64,000 bases of DNA from Planococcus chinensis (GCF_020071995.1 NZ_JABWTK010000001.1:434001-498000); one strand, 5' to 3'. Positions 34,517-43,610 are shown, counted from the first letter of the stretch. Notes: generated by a model from the letters alone, not told the origin. Made by a program: numbers and translations.

Positions 34517-34930
34517 TTAATCCACTTCAATTACAGAAGCTGAAATAAACGGCATATCTTCTTCTGCGATCCCGTCGTAAATTCCGTGAACGGTCACTGC
34601 ATCACCGGCTTCGACAGGAGTTTCAGCCATATTGCGGACAAACACCTGCTGTTCTCCGTCCGTTAAGATAAACGCGGGGAAAGCACCGTCATCGGTCAAT
34701 TCTTCCGCAGTCCCGGCTAAAATGACAGCTTCCCCTTCAGCTACCTCTCCGCCTGTTAACGCGGTAAATGTAGTAGGTTCCGCTTCATCGACATCTTCTG
34801 GAGCGGTTGGGTCCAATTCACCTTCCGGAGCACTGACTTCTGTCTGTCCTTCCTCTGTAAGCTCTGCATTTTCTCCGCCGCAAGCTGCCAAGCTTAAAAT
34901 GAGTATAAATGGAATAAATCGTTTCACCAT
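34517..34930 (-). CDS. Small lipoprotein, possible OB-fold, function unknown
   Basis: This 137-residue precursor has the lipobox LSLAAC (Cys17 lipidated), an acidic linker rich in Glu/Pro/Thr (about 20-55), and a C-terminal beta-rich domain. The segment VFVRNMAETPVEAGDAVTVHG followed by FISASVIEVD resembles small OB-fold (tRNA_anti-like) domains, but I do not name a family. ATG 34930 is preceded by GGGGGT; TTG 34939 is an alternative. It is transcribed alone, leftward. Confidence 0.65.
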   Translation of the reverse strand: MVKRFIPFILILSLAACGGENAELTEEGQTEVSAPEGELDPTAPEDVDEAEPTTFTALTGGEVAEGEAVILAGTAEELTDDGAFPAFILTDGEQQVFVRNMAETPVEAGDAVTVHGIYDGIAEEDMPFISASVIEVD

Positions 34931-35117
34931 ATCAGTCAACCCCCGACCATATTTATAAATTTTCTTATAAGAAATATACCCTTTGGCAGGTGTCTGCTAA
35001 ACGGAAATGCCGGAAACCGAAATGAGAAGCCTTTAGAACTTAAAGAATCAGGTGGACGGTAGGTTTTGAATGCCCACTGCGGGTATAGTTAAAGAACAAA
35101 AGAAAGGGGATGGGGAA

Positions 35118-35417
35118 ATGGAGTTAATTGCTACTCCTTATCACTTGAACGATAAAACGAAAAAGATCCAGCCTGTACTCAACGTAGAAAAAATGAAGAT
35201 CATTAATATCCAGCTGCAAACAGGGGAGACAATCCCGGAGCACGCAGTGGATGCAGATGTTGTCATCATTGCGAAAAGCGGGAAAGTGAATTTTACGGTT
35301 GAAGGAGAAGCTGTGGAAGTGTCTCCGCAGAACGTCCTATATATGGCACCACTTGAAAAGCACAGCCTGACTGCGGTAGAGGCAAGTGATTTGATGATTA
35401 TTCAAACCAAACGCTGA
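35118..35417 (+). CDS. Small cupin-domain protein
   Basis: This 99-residue single-domain cupin has the barrel motif LQTGETIPEHAVDADVVIIAKSGKVNFTVEGEAVEVS (GETIPEHAVD as motif 1, MAPLEKHSL as motif 2). Metal-binding His residues are present (EHAVD, EKHSL). Proteins like this have diverse or no catalytic roles. The frame opens at 35070, but AAAGGGGATGGGG places the start at ATG 35118. Confidence 0.75.
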   Translation: MELIATPYHLNDKTKKIQPVLNVEKMKIINIQLQTGETIPEHAVDADVVIIAKSGKVNFTVEGEAVEVSPQNVLYMAPLEKHSLTAVEASDLMIIQTKR

Positions 35418-35496
35418 AAAAAGAATTGGCTTAAAATGATGAAGGCAAACTCCGTTAAGGCGTATCGATAGAAACAATTGAATTTTAGTTAAAAGC

Positions 35497-35543
35497 AAAA
35501 GGCTGGCCTATAAGTCGAATAATAGACTTATGGCCGGCCTTTT
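35497..35543. terminator. Bidirectional terminator (cupin gene / DUF6904-like gene)
   Basis: AAAAGGCTGGCCTATAAGTC pairs with GACTTATGGCCGGCCTTTT (one G-T pair) over an 8-nt loop. Confidence 0.88.
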
Positions 35544-35548
35544 AGACT

Positions 35549-36265
35549 TTACCATTCAATTTCTTCCGGATATTCCGCCTGAAGCCTGATTTCATGAATG
35601 GGTACTTTATTAGGGTTCGCAGCTTCCAGCACCTGACTGCGGAATGCCAGATAGTCGTTGTCTTGCATGGCAATCTTCAGGGCCACAGCAGCAAGGCTCT
35701 TTTCGCGCTGTTTTTTCGGCATGCCGATAAATTTCAAATTTAAGAAATCGATATACTGAATGGCGTATTCTTCTACCGGAGCCGCTTGCTGGAATGCTTT
35801 TAAGATTGCCTGGTATTCTTCTTCCGGAACCTGTCCGTGCAGACAGTCCAGCACCAATGATTGAAAGCGGCCAATGACGTGCAAGTGGCTGTCCCAGTCC
35901 GGGAACTTCGCATCTTCGCGGTGCATCCGGACGAAGTCTTTCAACGCAATGGCTGCATATAGAATTTCCGGCCAAAGCACTTCAGCAGAGAAATAAATAT
36001 TTTTATCGGGCGCAATAAAACTATGCTGTTTTTTGGTATGGTCATGCAATCCATTAAAAACGGATTCCACATTGCGGTCTCCCTGGGCGGCATGGCGAAT
36101 TTCGTAGGAAATTCCAAGAATCCGCATACGTGAGCCGGCATAGTCGTAGTATTTATTCTCATCGCCGATTACGTGATAAATCGCCTGGTTCAACTCATCC
36201 AGATCAAAGTAATCGCCGCTGATTTTAACGCCTGCATGGTTCGGAGTATTTGTCATTGTAAGCAT
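35549..36265 (-). CDS. DUF6904-like protein, function unknown
   Basis: This 238-residue soluble protein starts with TPNHAGVKISGDYFDLDEL and MRILGISYEIRHAAQGDRNVE, which I associate with the DUF6904 family (from memory, not searched). The rest is helical with no known catalytic motif. AGGAGAATCCCGG precedes the ATG. It lies 11 nt downstream of the pseudouridine synthase gene, in the same direction, so the pair is probably one operon. Confidence 0.65.
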   Translation of the reverse strand: MLTMTNTPNHAGVKISGDYFDLDELNQAIYHVIGDENKYYDYAGSRMRILGISYEIRHAAQGDRNVESVFNGLHDHTKKQHSFIAPDKNIYFSAEVLWPEILYAAIALKDFVRMHREDAKFPDWDSHLHVIGRFQSLVLDCLHGQVPEEEYQAILKAFQQAAPVEEYAIQYIDFLNLKFIGMPKKQREKSLAAVALKIAMQDNDYLAFRSQVLEAANPNKVPIHEIRLQAEYPEEIEW

Positions 36266-36276
36266 CCGGGATTCTC

Positions 36277-36984
36277 CTATCGTTTCGGTTTATAGTCCAA
36301 CGCTTTAAATAAATCCTTGCGCTCTTTATCGGTTAAATCCCGCCATTCGCCGACAGGCAAGTCGCCCAGATGGATATTCATGATTCTGATCCGCTTTAAA
36401 TCACGGACCTCATAGCCGAGCGCGCTGCACATCCGGCGGATTTGCCGGTTCAGCCCTTGCTGCAGAACGATGCGGAACGTGTATTTGGATAATTTCTCTG
36501 TTTTTGCGGGCAAGGTTTTCGTATCCAGAATTTCCACGCCTTCCGCCATTTTTTTCAGAAATGACTCGGTTACCGGCATATCCACTCGGACGATATACTC
36601 TTTTTCATGTTCGTTTTCTGCCCGCAGGATTTCATTTACAATATCACCGTCATTGGTCAATAAAATAAGCCCTTCAGAATCTTTGTCGAGGCGGCCGACA
36701 TGGAAAATCCGCAATGGGTGGTTGACGAAATCGACGATATTCCCTTTGATGTGGCGTTCTGTCGTGCTGGTGATGCCAACGGGTTTATTGAGTGCGATGT
36801 AGACATATTCCTGGTCCGGCTGTTCAATGACTTTGCCGTCGACGCGTACTTCATCGCCCGGCTGGACTTTGCTGCCCAGTTCAGCGGGTTGGCCATTGAT
36901 CGTCACGCGTCCGTCTTCAATGAATTTATCCGCTCCGCGTCTTGAAGTAATTCCTGTTTCACTTAAAAACTTATTAATTCTCAT
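36277..36984 (-). CDS. rluF: 23S rRNA pseudouridine synthase (RluF/RsuA family)
   Basis: This 235-residue enzyme has an N-terminal S4 RNA-binding domain ([25 protein letters not shown], of which [15 protein letters not shown] is the core) and the RsuA/RluB/RluF catalytic domain with the active-site Asp in [19 protein letters not shown] (near 95-112). [23 protein letters not shown] near 180-200 is a family signature (RQIRRMC as core). It isomerises a uridine in 23S rRNA; the specific position (U2604 for RluF) is inferred from family resemblance. Confidence 0.88.
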   Translation of the reverse strand: MRINKFLSETGITSRRGADKFIEDGRVTINGQPAELGSKVQPGDEVRVDGKVIEQPDQEYVYIALNKPVGITSTTERHIKGNIVDFVNHPLRIFHVGRLDKDSEGLILLTNDGDIVNEILRAENEHEKEYIVRVDMPVTESFLKKMAEGVEILDTKTLPAKTEKLSKYTFRIVLQQGLNRQIRRMCSALGYEVRDLKRIRIMNIHLGDLPVGEWRDLTDKERKDLFKALDYKPKR

Positions 36985-37212
36985 AAAAAAATCCCTTCGA
37001 ATACATATTTCTTTTCCTTGTCTTTATTATACCCTTACGAACCCTTAAACAAAACGGCAGAACAGGAAGGAAAGCAGTTTCCAAATAAAAGGTTGCAATT
37101 TTCCGATAAATTTGACAATATAGAAGAGAAGCCGTCTCAATGCTCTGCATCTTTTGTTCTACGGAATGTAAGCGGATACATTGAGGCAAAAAAAGATAGG
37201 GGAGGAAACAGA

Positions 37213-38736
37213 ATGGTATTGTATTCAGCACCGAACACGGAAGGCGCAAAAAGCAGATTTAAAGAAAGATATGAAAACTATATAAATGGCGAATGGCGGG
37301 CTCCTGCCAAAGGCCAATACTTTGATAATGTTTCTCCGGTAAACGGCAAGAAATTCACAGAAATCGCCCGTTCTACAGCAGAAGATGTAGAAGCGGCGCT
37401 GGATGCAGCACATGCAGCCAAAACGGCATGGGGCACCACTTCCACTACGGAACGTTCAAATATCCTGCTTAAAATTGCAGACCGTATGGAACAGAACCTG
37501 GAGATGCTGGCTGTTGCGGAAACTTGGGATAACGGGAAAGCGGTCCGTGAAACTTTAAATGCGGATTTGCCTTTGGCAATTGACCACTTCCGTTATTTCG
37601 CCGGCGTTGTCCGTGCACAGGAAGGCTCAATCAGCCAAATCGATGAAGATACAGTAGCCTACCATTTCCATGAACCGCTTGGAGTTGTGGGACAGATCAT
37701 TCCTTGGAACTTCCCGCTTTTAATGGCTACTTGGAAACTCGCTCCAGCTTTAGCTGCCGGCAACTGCGTCGTGCTAAAACCGGCTGAGCAGACGCCAGCC
37801 AGCATTTTGGTGTGGGCTGAATTGGTCGGCGACCTATTGCCGCCGGGTGTATTGAATATCGTCAACGGTTTCGGCCTTGAAGCCGGAAAACCGCTTGCTT
37901 CGAGCCCGCGCATCAGCAAAATTGCCTTTACAGGTGAAACGACAACGGGCCGTATGATCATGCAATACGCTTCCCAGAACCTGATTCCGGTAACACTAGA
38001 GCTTGGCGGCAAATCGCCGAACATCTTCTTTAAAGATATTATGGACGAGGATGATGCCTTCCTTGATAAAGCGATTGAAGGATTTGTCATGTTCGCTTTA
38101 AACCAAGGGGAAGTGTGCACCTGCCCTTCACGTGTATTGATCCAGGAAGACATTTATGAAGAATTCATGGAGCGTGCATTGAAACGGGTAGCTGCTATCA
38201 AAATCGGCAATCCGCTTGACCCTGAAACAATGATGGGTGCTCAGGCTTCCCAGGAACAGATGGAGAAAATCATGTCGTACCTGGATATCGGCAAGCAGGA
38301 AGGCGCTGAAGTATTGATCGGCGGCGACCGCAATATTTTAGAAGGCGACTTGGCGGAAGGCTATTACATCAAGCCGACTGTTTTCAAAGGCGACAACAAA
38401 ATGCGCATCTTCCAAGAGGAAATCTTCGGGCCAGTTGTATCGGTGACGACGTTTAAAACGAAAGAAGAAGCGCTTGAACTCGCAAATGATACGCTATACG
38501 GACTGGGTGCAGGGATCTGGACACGCGACACGAATACCGCTTACCGCTTCGGCCGCGGCATCCAGGCTGGCCGTGTATGGACAAACTGCTACCACCAGTA
38601 TCCAGCGCATGCGGCATTCGGCGGATACAAAATGTCCGGCATTGGCCGTGAAAACCACAAAATGATGCTTGACCACTACCAGCAAACGAAAAACATGCTG
38701 GTCAGCTACAGCGATAACAAACAAGGATTCTTTTGA
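37213..38736 (+). CDS. NAD(P)-dependent aldehyde dehydrogenase (acetaldehyde type)
   Basis: This 507-residue aldehyde dehydrogenase has the catalytic Cys302 in [11 protein letters not shown], the general-base Glu in [13 protein letters not shown] (near 268), and the NAD-binding [11 protein letters not shown] and [11 protein letters not shown]. Length and details match ExaC/AldB-type acetaldehyde dehydrogenases. The DUF779 gene directly downstream is the usual partner of this type. The frame is open from 37018, but GGGGAGGAAACAGA sets ATG 37213. An aldehyde dehydrogenase also takes part in staphyloxanthin synthesis, but this gene's DUF779 neighbour argues for ethanol/acetaldehyde metabolism. 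Confidence 0.93.
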   Translation: MVLYSAPNTEGAKSRFKERYENYINGEWRAPAKGQYFDNVSPVNGKKFTEIARSTAEDVEAALDAAHAAKTAWGTTSTTERSNILLKIADRMEQNLEMLAVAETWDNGKAVRETLNADLPLAIDHFRYFAGVVRAQEGSISQIDEDTVAYHFHEPLGVVGQIIPWNFPLLMATWKLAPALAAGNCVVLKPAEQTPASILVWAELVGDLLPPGVLNIVNGFGLEAGKPLASSPRISKIAFTGETTTGRMIMQYASQNLIPVTLELGGKSPNIFFKDIMDEDDAFLDKAIEGFVMFALNQGEVCTCPSRVLIQEDIYEEFMERALKRVAAIKIGNPLDPETMMGAQASQEQMEKIMSYLDIGKQEGAEVLIGGDRNILEGDLAEGYYIKPTVFKGDNKMRIFQEEIFGPVVSVTTFKTKEEALELANDTLYGLGAGIWTRDTNTAYRFGRGIQAGRVWTNCYHQYPAHAAFGGYKMSGIGRENHKMMLDHYQQTKNMLVSYSDNKQGFF

Positions 38737-38835
38737 TCAAATCCTGACGGCGTAATTGCCTCATTGGGATTGCTCAAAATCCTTATGGCATTTCAGCAAA
38801 ACCAAGTTTTTCTTTACCAGAAAGAAGGGTTGCAA

Positions 38836-39198
38836 ATGGTCGAACGCGTAACCGCAACGGACGAGGCGCTCGAACTGATTGAACTGCTGAAACAAAAGCA
38901 TGGACCGGTCATGTTCCATCAATCAGGCGGCTGCTGTGATGGCAGCTCTCCTATGTGCTATCCGGAAGGCGATTTGTTTTTGGGTGATCAAGATGTGCTG
39001 CTTGGAGAAATCGGCGGCAGCAAATTTTATATGCACAAAAACCAATTTGACTACTGGAGCCATACCCAGCTCATCATTGACGTCGTTGAAGGGCGGGGCG
39101 GCATGTTCTCACTTGAAGGGGTGGAAGGCAAGCGGTTTTTAACGAGATCGCGTGCATTCACATCGGAAGAAACAAAAGAATTGCAGCAGCAAAAATAA
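38836..39198 (+). CDS. DUF779 domain protein
   Basis: This 120-residue protein has the conserved HQSGGCCDGSSPMCYP cysteine-rich motif (near 27-42) and later DYWSHTQLIIDVVEGRGGMFSLE, which define DUF779. It normally sits next to acetaldehyde/alcohol dehydrogenase genes; its biochemical role is unknown. Cysteines could bind metal. The start is ATG 38836 after AGAAAGAAGGG. A hairpin terminator follows. Confidence 0.88.
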   Translation: MVERVTATDEALELIELLKQKHGPVMFHQSGGCCDGSSPMCYPEGDLFLGDQDVLLGEIGGSKFYMHKNQFDYWSHTQLIIDVVEGRGGMFSLEGVEGKRFLTRSRAFTSEETKELQQQK

Positions 39199-39231
39199 GA
39201 AGAACCGGATGCAAAAGCATCCGGTTTTTCT
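39199..39231 (+). terminator. Terminator of the ald-DUF779 operon
   Basis: ACCGGATGC-AAAA-GCATCCGGT followed by TTTTC. Confidence 0.88.
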
Positions 39232-39331
39232 TGTTTTCTGCATCCGCTCTTTCTTATTTTTTTATAGAGATTTTAAGCCTGAAAACCGCTCTAATACGGG
39301 GTTCATAATGGAAATTCGGGTCCGAAAATGC

Positions 39332-39337
39332 TATAAT
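39332..39337 (+). promoter_or_regulatory. Extended -10 promoter of the VbhA/Fic pair
   Basis: TGCTATAAT supplies a TGn extension and perfect TATAAT, about 20 nt before the start codon; no clear -35 is seen. Confidence 0.5.
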
Positions 39338-39356
39338 GGGAGAATGAAAGGTGGTC

Positions 39357-39551
39357 ATGATTTTGACGAAATTAGTGAACCGGGTTTCCCGTGAACAAGC
39401 CAACCATGCGATTTCCTATGCGTCACATTCGCTTACCACTGAAGGGTTTAACGTGACAAATGAGGATCAGAATTTTGTTCGGTCGGTCTTGACTGGTGAA
39501 CAGACGGAAGCACAATTCCACCGGGCCATTAAGACGAAGTTCAATGTCTAA
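39357..39551 (+). CDS. VbhA-type antitoxin of a Fic toxin
   Basis: This small helical protein of about 64 residues begins MILTKLVNRVSREQANHAISY. The Fic-inhibitory motif (S/T)xxxE(G/N) is seen as SLTTEG (Ser25-Gly30). In class I Fic systems the Glu of this helix blocks ATP placement in the toxin. The C-terminal VRSVLTGEQTEAQFHRAIKTK also fits the VbhA family. Its stop codon lies inside the Fic gene (8-nt overlap). The start may be ATG 39357, or TTG 39363, which has better spacing from AAAGGTGG. Confidence 0.8.
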   Translation: MILTKLVNRVSREQANHAISYASHSLTTEGFNVTNEDQNFVRSVLTGEQTEAQFHRAIKTKFNV

Positions 39552-40131
39552 GTACCTGCACTCTTCCATGTATTGTTATCCCGATTCGGATGTGTTGATC
39601 AATAAGTTTAACTTGATGGATGAGGAAAAGTTGAAAGAGCTGGAAACGGTGTATACGCTTTTCCGTCTTTCTGAATTGAAGATCAATAAGCCTGTTGATC
39701 CGCTTGATCGGGAAGCATTTTTGGATATTCACCGCAGCATTCTGCAGGATGTTTATCCATTTGCCGGTGAACTTCGGCAAGAGATGATCTCGAAAGGATC
39801 TTCTTCGTTCGCCCATCCAAAGTTTATTGAACCGGAGCTGTACAAGATCTTTGAAGAATTGGCGAAAGAGAATTATCTGAAGGATTTGCCCCGAGAGAAA
39901 TTTATTCCGCGGCTCGCTTATTTTTTGGCGGAATTGAATGCCCTGCATCCTTTCCGTGAAGGAAACGGGCGCACGGTGCGTGAATTTGCCCGGCAATTGT
40001 CTTTGAATGCCGGCTACCAGTTGGAGTGGGAAAGGATTCCTGAGCCTGCTGAAATCATCAATGCTTTTGTGGACTCATTTAATGCTAATAATGAAAGACT
40101 AGAAAAATTATTGGATGAAATCCTTTCTTAA
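39544..40131 (+). CDS. Fic-family AMP-transferase (toxin)
   Basis: This 195-residue Fic/DOC protein has the complete active-site motif HPFREGNGRTVREF (His135 onward), matching HxFx(D/E)GNGRxxR. The flap region VYPFAGELRQEMISKGSSSF (near 62-81) is typical. Such enzymes transfer AMP from ATP to target hydroxyl groups; VbhT-like toxins hit DNA gyrase and topoisomerase IV. No inhibitory motif is evident inside this protein, so control should come from the overlapping antitoxin. The ATG overlaps the antitoxin end by 8 nt and has only a weak ribosome site, so translational coupling is likely. Confidence 0.88.
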   Translation: MSKYLHSSMYCYPDSDVLINKFNLMDEEKLKELETVYTLFRLSELKINKPVDPLDREAFLDIHRSILQDVYPFAGELRQEMISKGSSSFAHPKFIEPELYKIFEELAKENYLKDLPREKFIPRLAYFLAELNALHPFREGNGRTVREFARQLSLNAGYQLEWERIPEPAEIINAFVDSFNANNERLEKLLDEILS

Positions 40132-40132
40132 C

Positions 40133-40161
40133 AAAAGCCGGTCCCTGAGGGCCGGCTTTTG
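40133..40161. terminator. Bidirectional terminator (fic / AAC(3) gene)
   Basis: AAAAGCCGG pairs with CCGGCTTTT, plus inner base pairs. Confidence 0.85.
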
Positions 40162-40167
40162 TTCATG

Positions 40168-40980
40168 TTATTTTTCAATTGGAGCCGGATGTTTTTGCAG
40201 CCATTCGATGCCGAATTCGACCAGAGGCCGCATTTTCACGAGTTTTACTTCTGCCTGCCCGAGCGTCCCGGCCGCAATTTCTCCCCTGTAGTCTTTTACT
40301 AGTTCCGGGAACCGGTCGGAATCCATATCAACGCAGTCAAAGGTCTGCCAGACGCGCTGGCCATTGACTTTCACTGCAGCGCCTTGCGGAGAGGTGGTCC
40401 GTGTTTCCTGGACAAATTCTGCATAATGCAGTGCGGTGCACGAATCAAAACCGGTGCCGATGAACAGGATTTTTACATCGCTTTCCATCATTTTGGCAAG
40501 GGGCGATCTCTTGCCAAAGGAATCGTCAATCGGTTGTTCGCTCATCCAGTACGTAGCCTGTTTGCCGTTAGCGATAAATGAATGGGCAGGATGGGGACTG
40601 CGGATGGTTTCGGGATGGCGGTGGAAACATTCTGCGATTTTTCCCATTCCCCGGAGTTCGCTTAAATGCGGATCGTAAGCCGGTGCATAGTCACGGAATG
40701 ACTGATGCCAGTTTTCCGGGATTGGCGGATTCATCCAGTAAACCGGGTCGGAATTGTCTGCGGATTGGGAAGGCATGACAAGGGTTCCTTCGCGCGTAAC
40801 AGTTTCCAATAAGGCTTCTACTACCGCTTGTGCGCCTCCGGCTATCCAGCCCATTGATTTTAACGAAGAATGGACCATCAGGGAATCGCCGGCTTTAATG
40901 CCCAATTCATGAAGCTGTTGTTTTAATGTGTCTTTCGATTGGAATTCAGGTGTGTTTAAAATATGCAGAAATTCAGTCAT
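40168..40980 (-). CDS. AAC(3)-family N-acetyltransferase
   Basis: This 270-residue acetyltransferase of the antibiotic_NAT family (aminoglycoside 3-N-acetyltransferase fold) has GDSLMVHSSLKSMGWIAGG near 30-48, EGTLVMPSQS, RGMGKIAECFHRHP, RSPHPAHSF and ILFIGTGFDSCTALHYAE. Chromosomal members such as YokD often do not confer clinically relevant resistance, so substrate and resistance are open. Start ATG 40980 follows AAGGGGGAAAACAAA; the frame extends further upstream but lacks a better start. Confidence 0.85.
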   Translation of the reverse strand: MTEFLHILNTPEFQSKDTLKQQLHELGIKAGDSLMVHSSLKSMGWIAGGAQAVVEALLETVTREGTLVMPSQSADNSDPVYWMNPPIPENWHQSFRDYAPAYDPHLSELRGMGKIAECFHRHPETIRSPHPAHSFIANGKQATYWMSEQPIDDSFGKRSPLAKMMESDVKILFIGTGFDSCTALHYAEFVQETRTTSPQGAAVKVNGQRVWQTFDCVDMDSDRFPELVKDYRGEIAAGTLGQAEVKLVKMRPLVEFGIEWLQKHPAPIEK

Positions 40981-41072
40981 TTTGTTTTCCCCCTTAAGGT
41001 TAATATACCATAGCCAGAGAACTTGCTGATTTCGTTTTTGCGAGGTAGCATTAAGAAGAAGGAGTGTTATAA

Positions 41073-41555
41073 ATGGAAGGTAGAATGATGAAAGAATCCC
41101 GGACGATCCAGACGAAATTGGTGCTGCCGCCGGATACAAACCATATGAATTCGATTTTTGGGGGAAAGGTCCTTGCCTATATTGATGAAATCGCCGGCAT
41201 TACAGCGATGAAGCACTCGCGCCGTCAAGTTGTCGTTACGGCTTCGATTGACTCTGTCGACTTTTTGTCATCTGCCCATGTGGGAGATGTACTGGAACTT
41301 GAAGCCAATGTAACATCGACGGGACGCACTTCAATGGAAGTGTATGTCCGTGTCAAATCCCAGAATTTGCAGACGGGCGAAGAAAAACTGACGACCGAAT
41401 CATTTCTGACGATGGTTGCAATGGGCGATGACGGAAAACCCACACCGGTGCCGCCGGTCATTCCGGAATCTGAAGGCGAAAAACTGTTTTTCAATACGGC
41501 GCCTGCCCGGAGAGAACACCGAAAAATGCGTGCGAAAACACCGCGGACGAATTAA
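41073..41555 (+). CDS. Acyl-CoA thioesterase (hotdog fold, YkhA-like)
   Basis: This 160-residue hotdog thioesterase has the conserved LPPDTNHMNSIFGGKVLAYIDE (NHMNSIFGGK as active-site helix region, near 22-32). It hydrolyses acyl-CoA esters. The ORF has two possible starts: ATG 41073 (after GAAGGAG) and ATG 41085. It is followed by a DnaA-box-rich spacer. Confidence 0.9.
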   Translation: MEGRMMKESRTIQTKLVLPPDTNHMNSIFGGKVLAYIDEIAGITAMKHSRRQVVVTASIDSVDFLSSAHVGDVLELEANVTSTGRTSMEVYVRVKSQNLQTGEEKLTTESFLTMVAMGDDGKPTPVPPVIPESEGEKLFFNTAPARREHRKMRAKTPRTN

Positions 41556-41573
41556 GAAAAGTAATTTTAAAGC

Positions 41574-41675
41574 TGTGGATAAAAAACGGTAAAAAAAGTT
41601 ATCCACATGTGAATAAATGCCTTTATCGCCATTAGTCCACAGAAAAAAAGGATAACTTTTTGATTTTGTGCATAA
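41574..41675. promoter_or_regulatory. Cluster of DnaA boxes
   Basis: A perfect DnaA box (TTATCCACA) is at 41599-41607. A second perfect copy lies on the opposite strand at 41574-41582 (TGTGGATAA), forming an inverted pair. A relaxed-consensus copy (TTATGCACA on the minus strand) lies at 41667-41675. The spacer is AT-rich. Neither neighbour is dnaA or dnaN, so this is not the usual origin context; a regulatory DnaA-binding cluster is more likely. Confidence 0.6.
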
Positions 41676-41751
41676 ATCGTTATTAAAGTGGCTATTTTCA
41701 GAAAACATCTGTTGATAAGCTGTTTTCCGAACCGCTTGAGGAGATGAGAGA

Positions 41752-41955
41752 ATGGAGACCTTTTCAAAAGGAGTGGCTTTGTTTTTCTTTGCAGCGGGCA
41801 TAATTTTGTTGATTTTGACCCTTTTAAATTACGGCATCGGTTTTGCAGCAGCCAATTGGCTGGGCATCTCTTTTTGGCGGCTTTATCTGTTTCTGGCTGT
41901 GACCGGGATACTGGTTTATATATTGATCCGGTTCCGGAGAAGAGAAGGGGAATAA
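41752..41955 (+). CDS. Small two-helix membrane protein
   Basis: This 67-residue protein has two hydrophobic segments (ALFFFAAGIILLILTLLNY and LYLFLAVTGILVYILI) and a basic tail, RFRRREGE. No family recognised. The ORF starts at ATG 41752 after GAGGAGATGAGAG. A terminator follows. Confidence 0.65.
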   Translation: METFSKGVALFFFAAGIILLILTLLNYGIGFAAANWLGISFWRLYLFLAVTGILVYILIRFRRREGE

Positions 41956-41966
41956 TTTCAAAAAGA

Positions 41967-42004
41967 GCATAAAAAAGCAGCCTTCGCGGCTGCTTTTTTT
42001 ATGC
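41967..42004. terminator. Bidirectional terminator
   Basis: GCATAAAAAAGCAGCC pairs with GGCTGCTTTTTTTATGC (one-base offset in the A/T run). It serves the small membrane protein gene and the minus-strand SEC-C gene. Confidence 0.88.
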
Positions 42005-42005
42005 T

Positions 42006-43025
42006 TTAATTTTTTGCTAGCAGTTCTTCGAAATAAGAACCGAATTCTTTTGAACGTTTCAAAATTGTGCTTGAAGAAACGTTGAATTTTTCGCTTAAAT
42101 CTTTTGGCGCAAGCATTGGCCCTTTAATCAGTTCGTGATCCTGCAGGAATCTCCAGTAACCGGCAACAAGAGCTTCCGGTTTTTGGACAGTCGGCTGCTG
42201 GCTCACCAGGTAACTGTTTAAGATGCTCGTGACGTTGTCGACAGTTTCTGCGTCAAAGTCTGCTTGGTCAATATGCTTGCGAAGTTCGGCCATCACGGAT
42301 TCGTGCTCAGGCGAAAGCTCAATGCTTTCGTCTACTGTGCCGGTTGAATATTTAACGATGCTTTCAACCACTTCGAGGTAATGCTCGTGTACATATTGAG
42401 TGCCATCTGTTGCATTGGCAGATGCCATTTTGGCTTTTAGCTGCTCGAAGAATGGATTGAATTCCCCGACAACCGTCAGATAGCCGTTCAAGAACAAGGC
42501 ACCATCTTCACCGATGCGTGCATCCGGAAGCAAAATAGCCAATAATCCTTGTCCGTCCTGCATATCGGTCGGCGGCTGGTCTGTCATTTTATAAACGTCT
42601 CCAGTGAAAGCATCTTTAAACTGAGCAGCTGCTTCATCACCTTTGATGTATTGTCCAAGGAATACCCGGACATTTTTCCAGTTTTCAAGGACTTCTTTAG
42701 TAGTCGGGCGTTGAGCAAGGTCAATGTGCTTCACTAAAAACTCCTGCCAAAGCTCCGGTTTTTGCATAAATAAGAAGTTTTCGATGACGAATGCTTGCGC
42801 ATCGTTTTCTGCCATCGATTCCATTAAACGGGGCTGCCATGCCTGCTGAAGCTCACGAAAAGCCGGCAGTTGAGCCTGATTTGGATTTTCTGAAAAGAAT
42901 TGCTGGCGAACTTTAAAAAGTTCATCGTTCACTAGATCATTAATGGACACGGATTGTTCTTTTCCGTGACATTTTTTGTATTTCTTGCCGCTGCCGCATG
43001 GGCACGGATCGTTTCTTCCTACCAT
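42006..43025 (-). CDS. SEC-C metal-binding motif protein
   Basis: This protein of about 339 residues opens with [19 protein letters not shown], the zinc-binding SEC-C motif best known from the tail of SecA, here at residues 3-21. The long remainder is acidic and helical, with no transmembrane segment and no enzyme motif. A helix-turn-helix-like segment ([20 protein letters not shown]) lies near the C-terminus. Its role is unknown; SEC-C can bind ribosomes or SecB. I use ATG 43025; GTG 43034 is an alternative. Confidence 0.75.
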   Translation of the reverse strand: MVGRNDPCPCGSGKKYKKCHGKEQSVSINDLVNDELFKVRQQFFSENPNQAQLPAFRELQQAWQPRLMESMAENDAQAFVIENFLFMQKPELWQEFLVKHIDLAQRPTTKEVLENWKNVRVFLGQYIKGDEAAAQFKDAFTGDVYKMTDQPPTDMQDGQGLLAILLPDARIGEDGALFLNGYLTVVGEFNPFFEQLKAKMASANATDGTQYVHEHYLEVVESIVKYSTGTVDESIELSPEHESVMAELRKHIDQADFDAETVDNVTSILNSYLVSQQPTVQKPEALVAGYWRFLQDHELIKGPMLAPKDLSEKFNVSSSTILKRSKEFGSYFEELLAKN

Positions 43026-43074
43026 TCTAATCACCTACATTTTTTCTTGAGTGTAACACAGAATGGCGTTTCGC

Positions 43075-43599
43075 TCAAAAGTCGGACGATTCTGACGCTA
43101 ATTTTCCATATAAATACATATCATGCCGTTTGCCGTCGCGCTGCAAAAACTCCCGGAAAACGCCTTCTTTTTGAAAGCCCAGCTTTTCATACATGGCAAT
43201 TGCCGGCTGGTTGTACTCAAATACCGTAAGCTGGAGCCGGTGAAGATTTAATTCATTCCAAGCATAATACATCATTAACTGCATGGCGTCGATGCCGTAG
43301 CCGTGCCCTTGGAATTCAGGTCCTAGAGCGATGGACAGCCAGCCGACCCGGTGCGTCCACTCGATATCCTCAATGGCACAGACGCCCATAAAGGTGTCAA
43401 GGCCAAGCGGACGAATGGAAAAACGGAAGTCCCGGTCCGAATGTTCGTTGAACCAGTCGGTAGCCTGTTTCTCGGACAACTCACGGATGGGACTGGAATT
43501 GTAGTTGCGGGCGAAGCTTGCTTGGCCATTCCACTCCCGGTAATCCTGCAAATCTTCGGTCCGCATAGCGGTCAAGCGAACTTTTTGTCCTTTAAACAT
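43075..43599 (-). CDS. GNAT N-acetyltransferase (RimJ/RimL-like)
   Basis: This 174-residue GNAT enzyme has the acetyl-CoA-binding pattern IALGPEFQGHGYGIDAM (near 92-108) and YEKLGFQKEGVFREFLQRDGK near the end, as in RimJ/RimL and spermidine-acetylase-like proteins. The substrate is unknown. The stop of the acetamidase gene lies 11 nt upstream, so the two share a transcript. Start ATG 43599 follows GAGGCCC. Confidence 0.88.
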   Translation of the reverse strand: MFKGQKVRLTAMRTEDLQDYREWNGQASFARNYNSSPIRELSEKQATDWFNEHSDRDFRFSIRPLGLDTFMGVCAIEDIEWTHRVGWLSIALGPEFQGHGYGIDAMQLMMYYAWNELNLHRLQLTVFEYNQPAIAMYEKLGFQKEGVFREFLQRDGKRHDMYLYGKLASESSDF

Positions 43600-43610
43600 A
43601 ATGGGCCTCC

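Noticed and set aside
37213..38736. Aldehyde dehydrogenase as the carotenoid AldH step
   Set aside because: The downstream DUF779 gene and ExaC-like motifs point to acetaldehyde oxidation. A role in the nearby pigment pathway is possible but not supported by the sequence.
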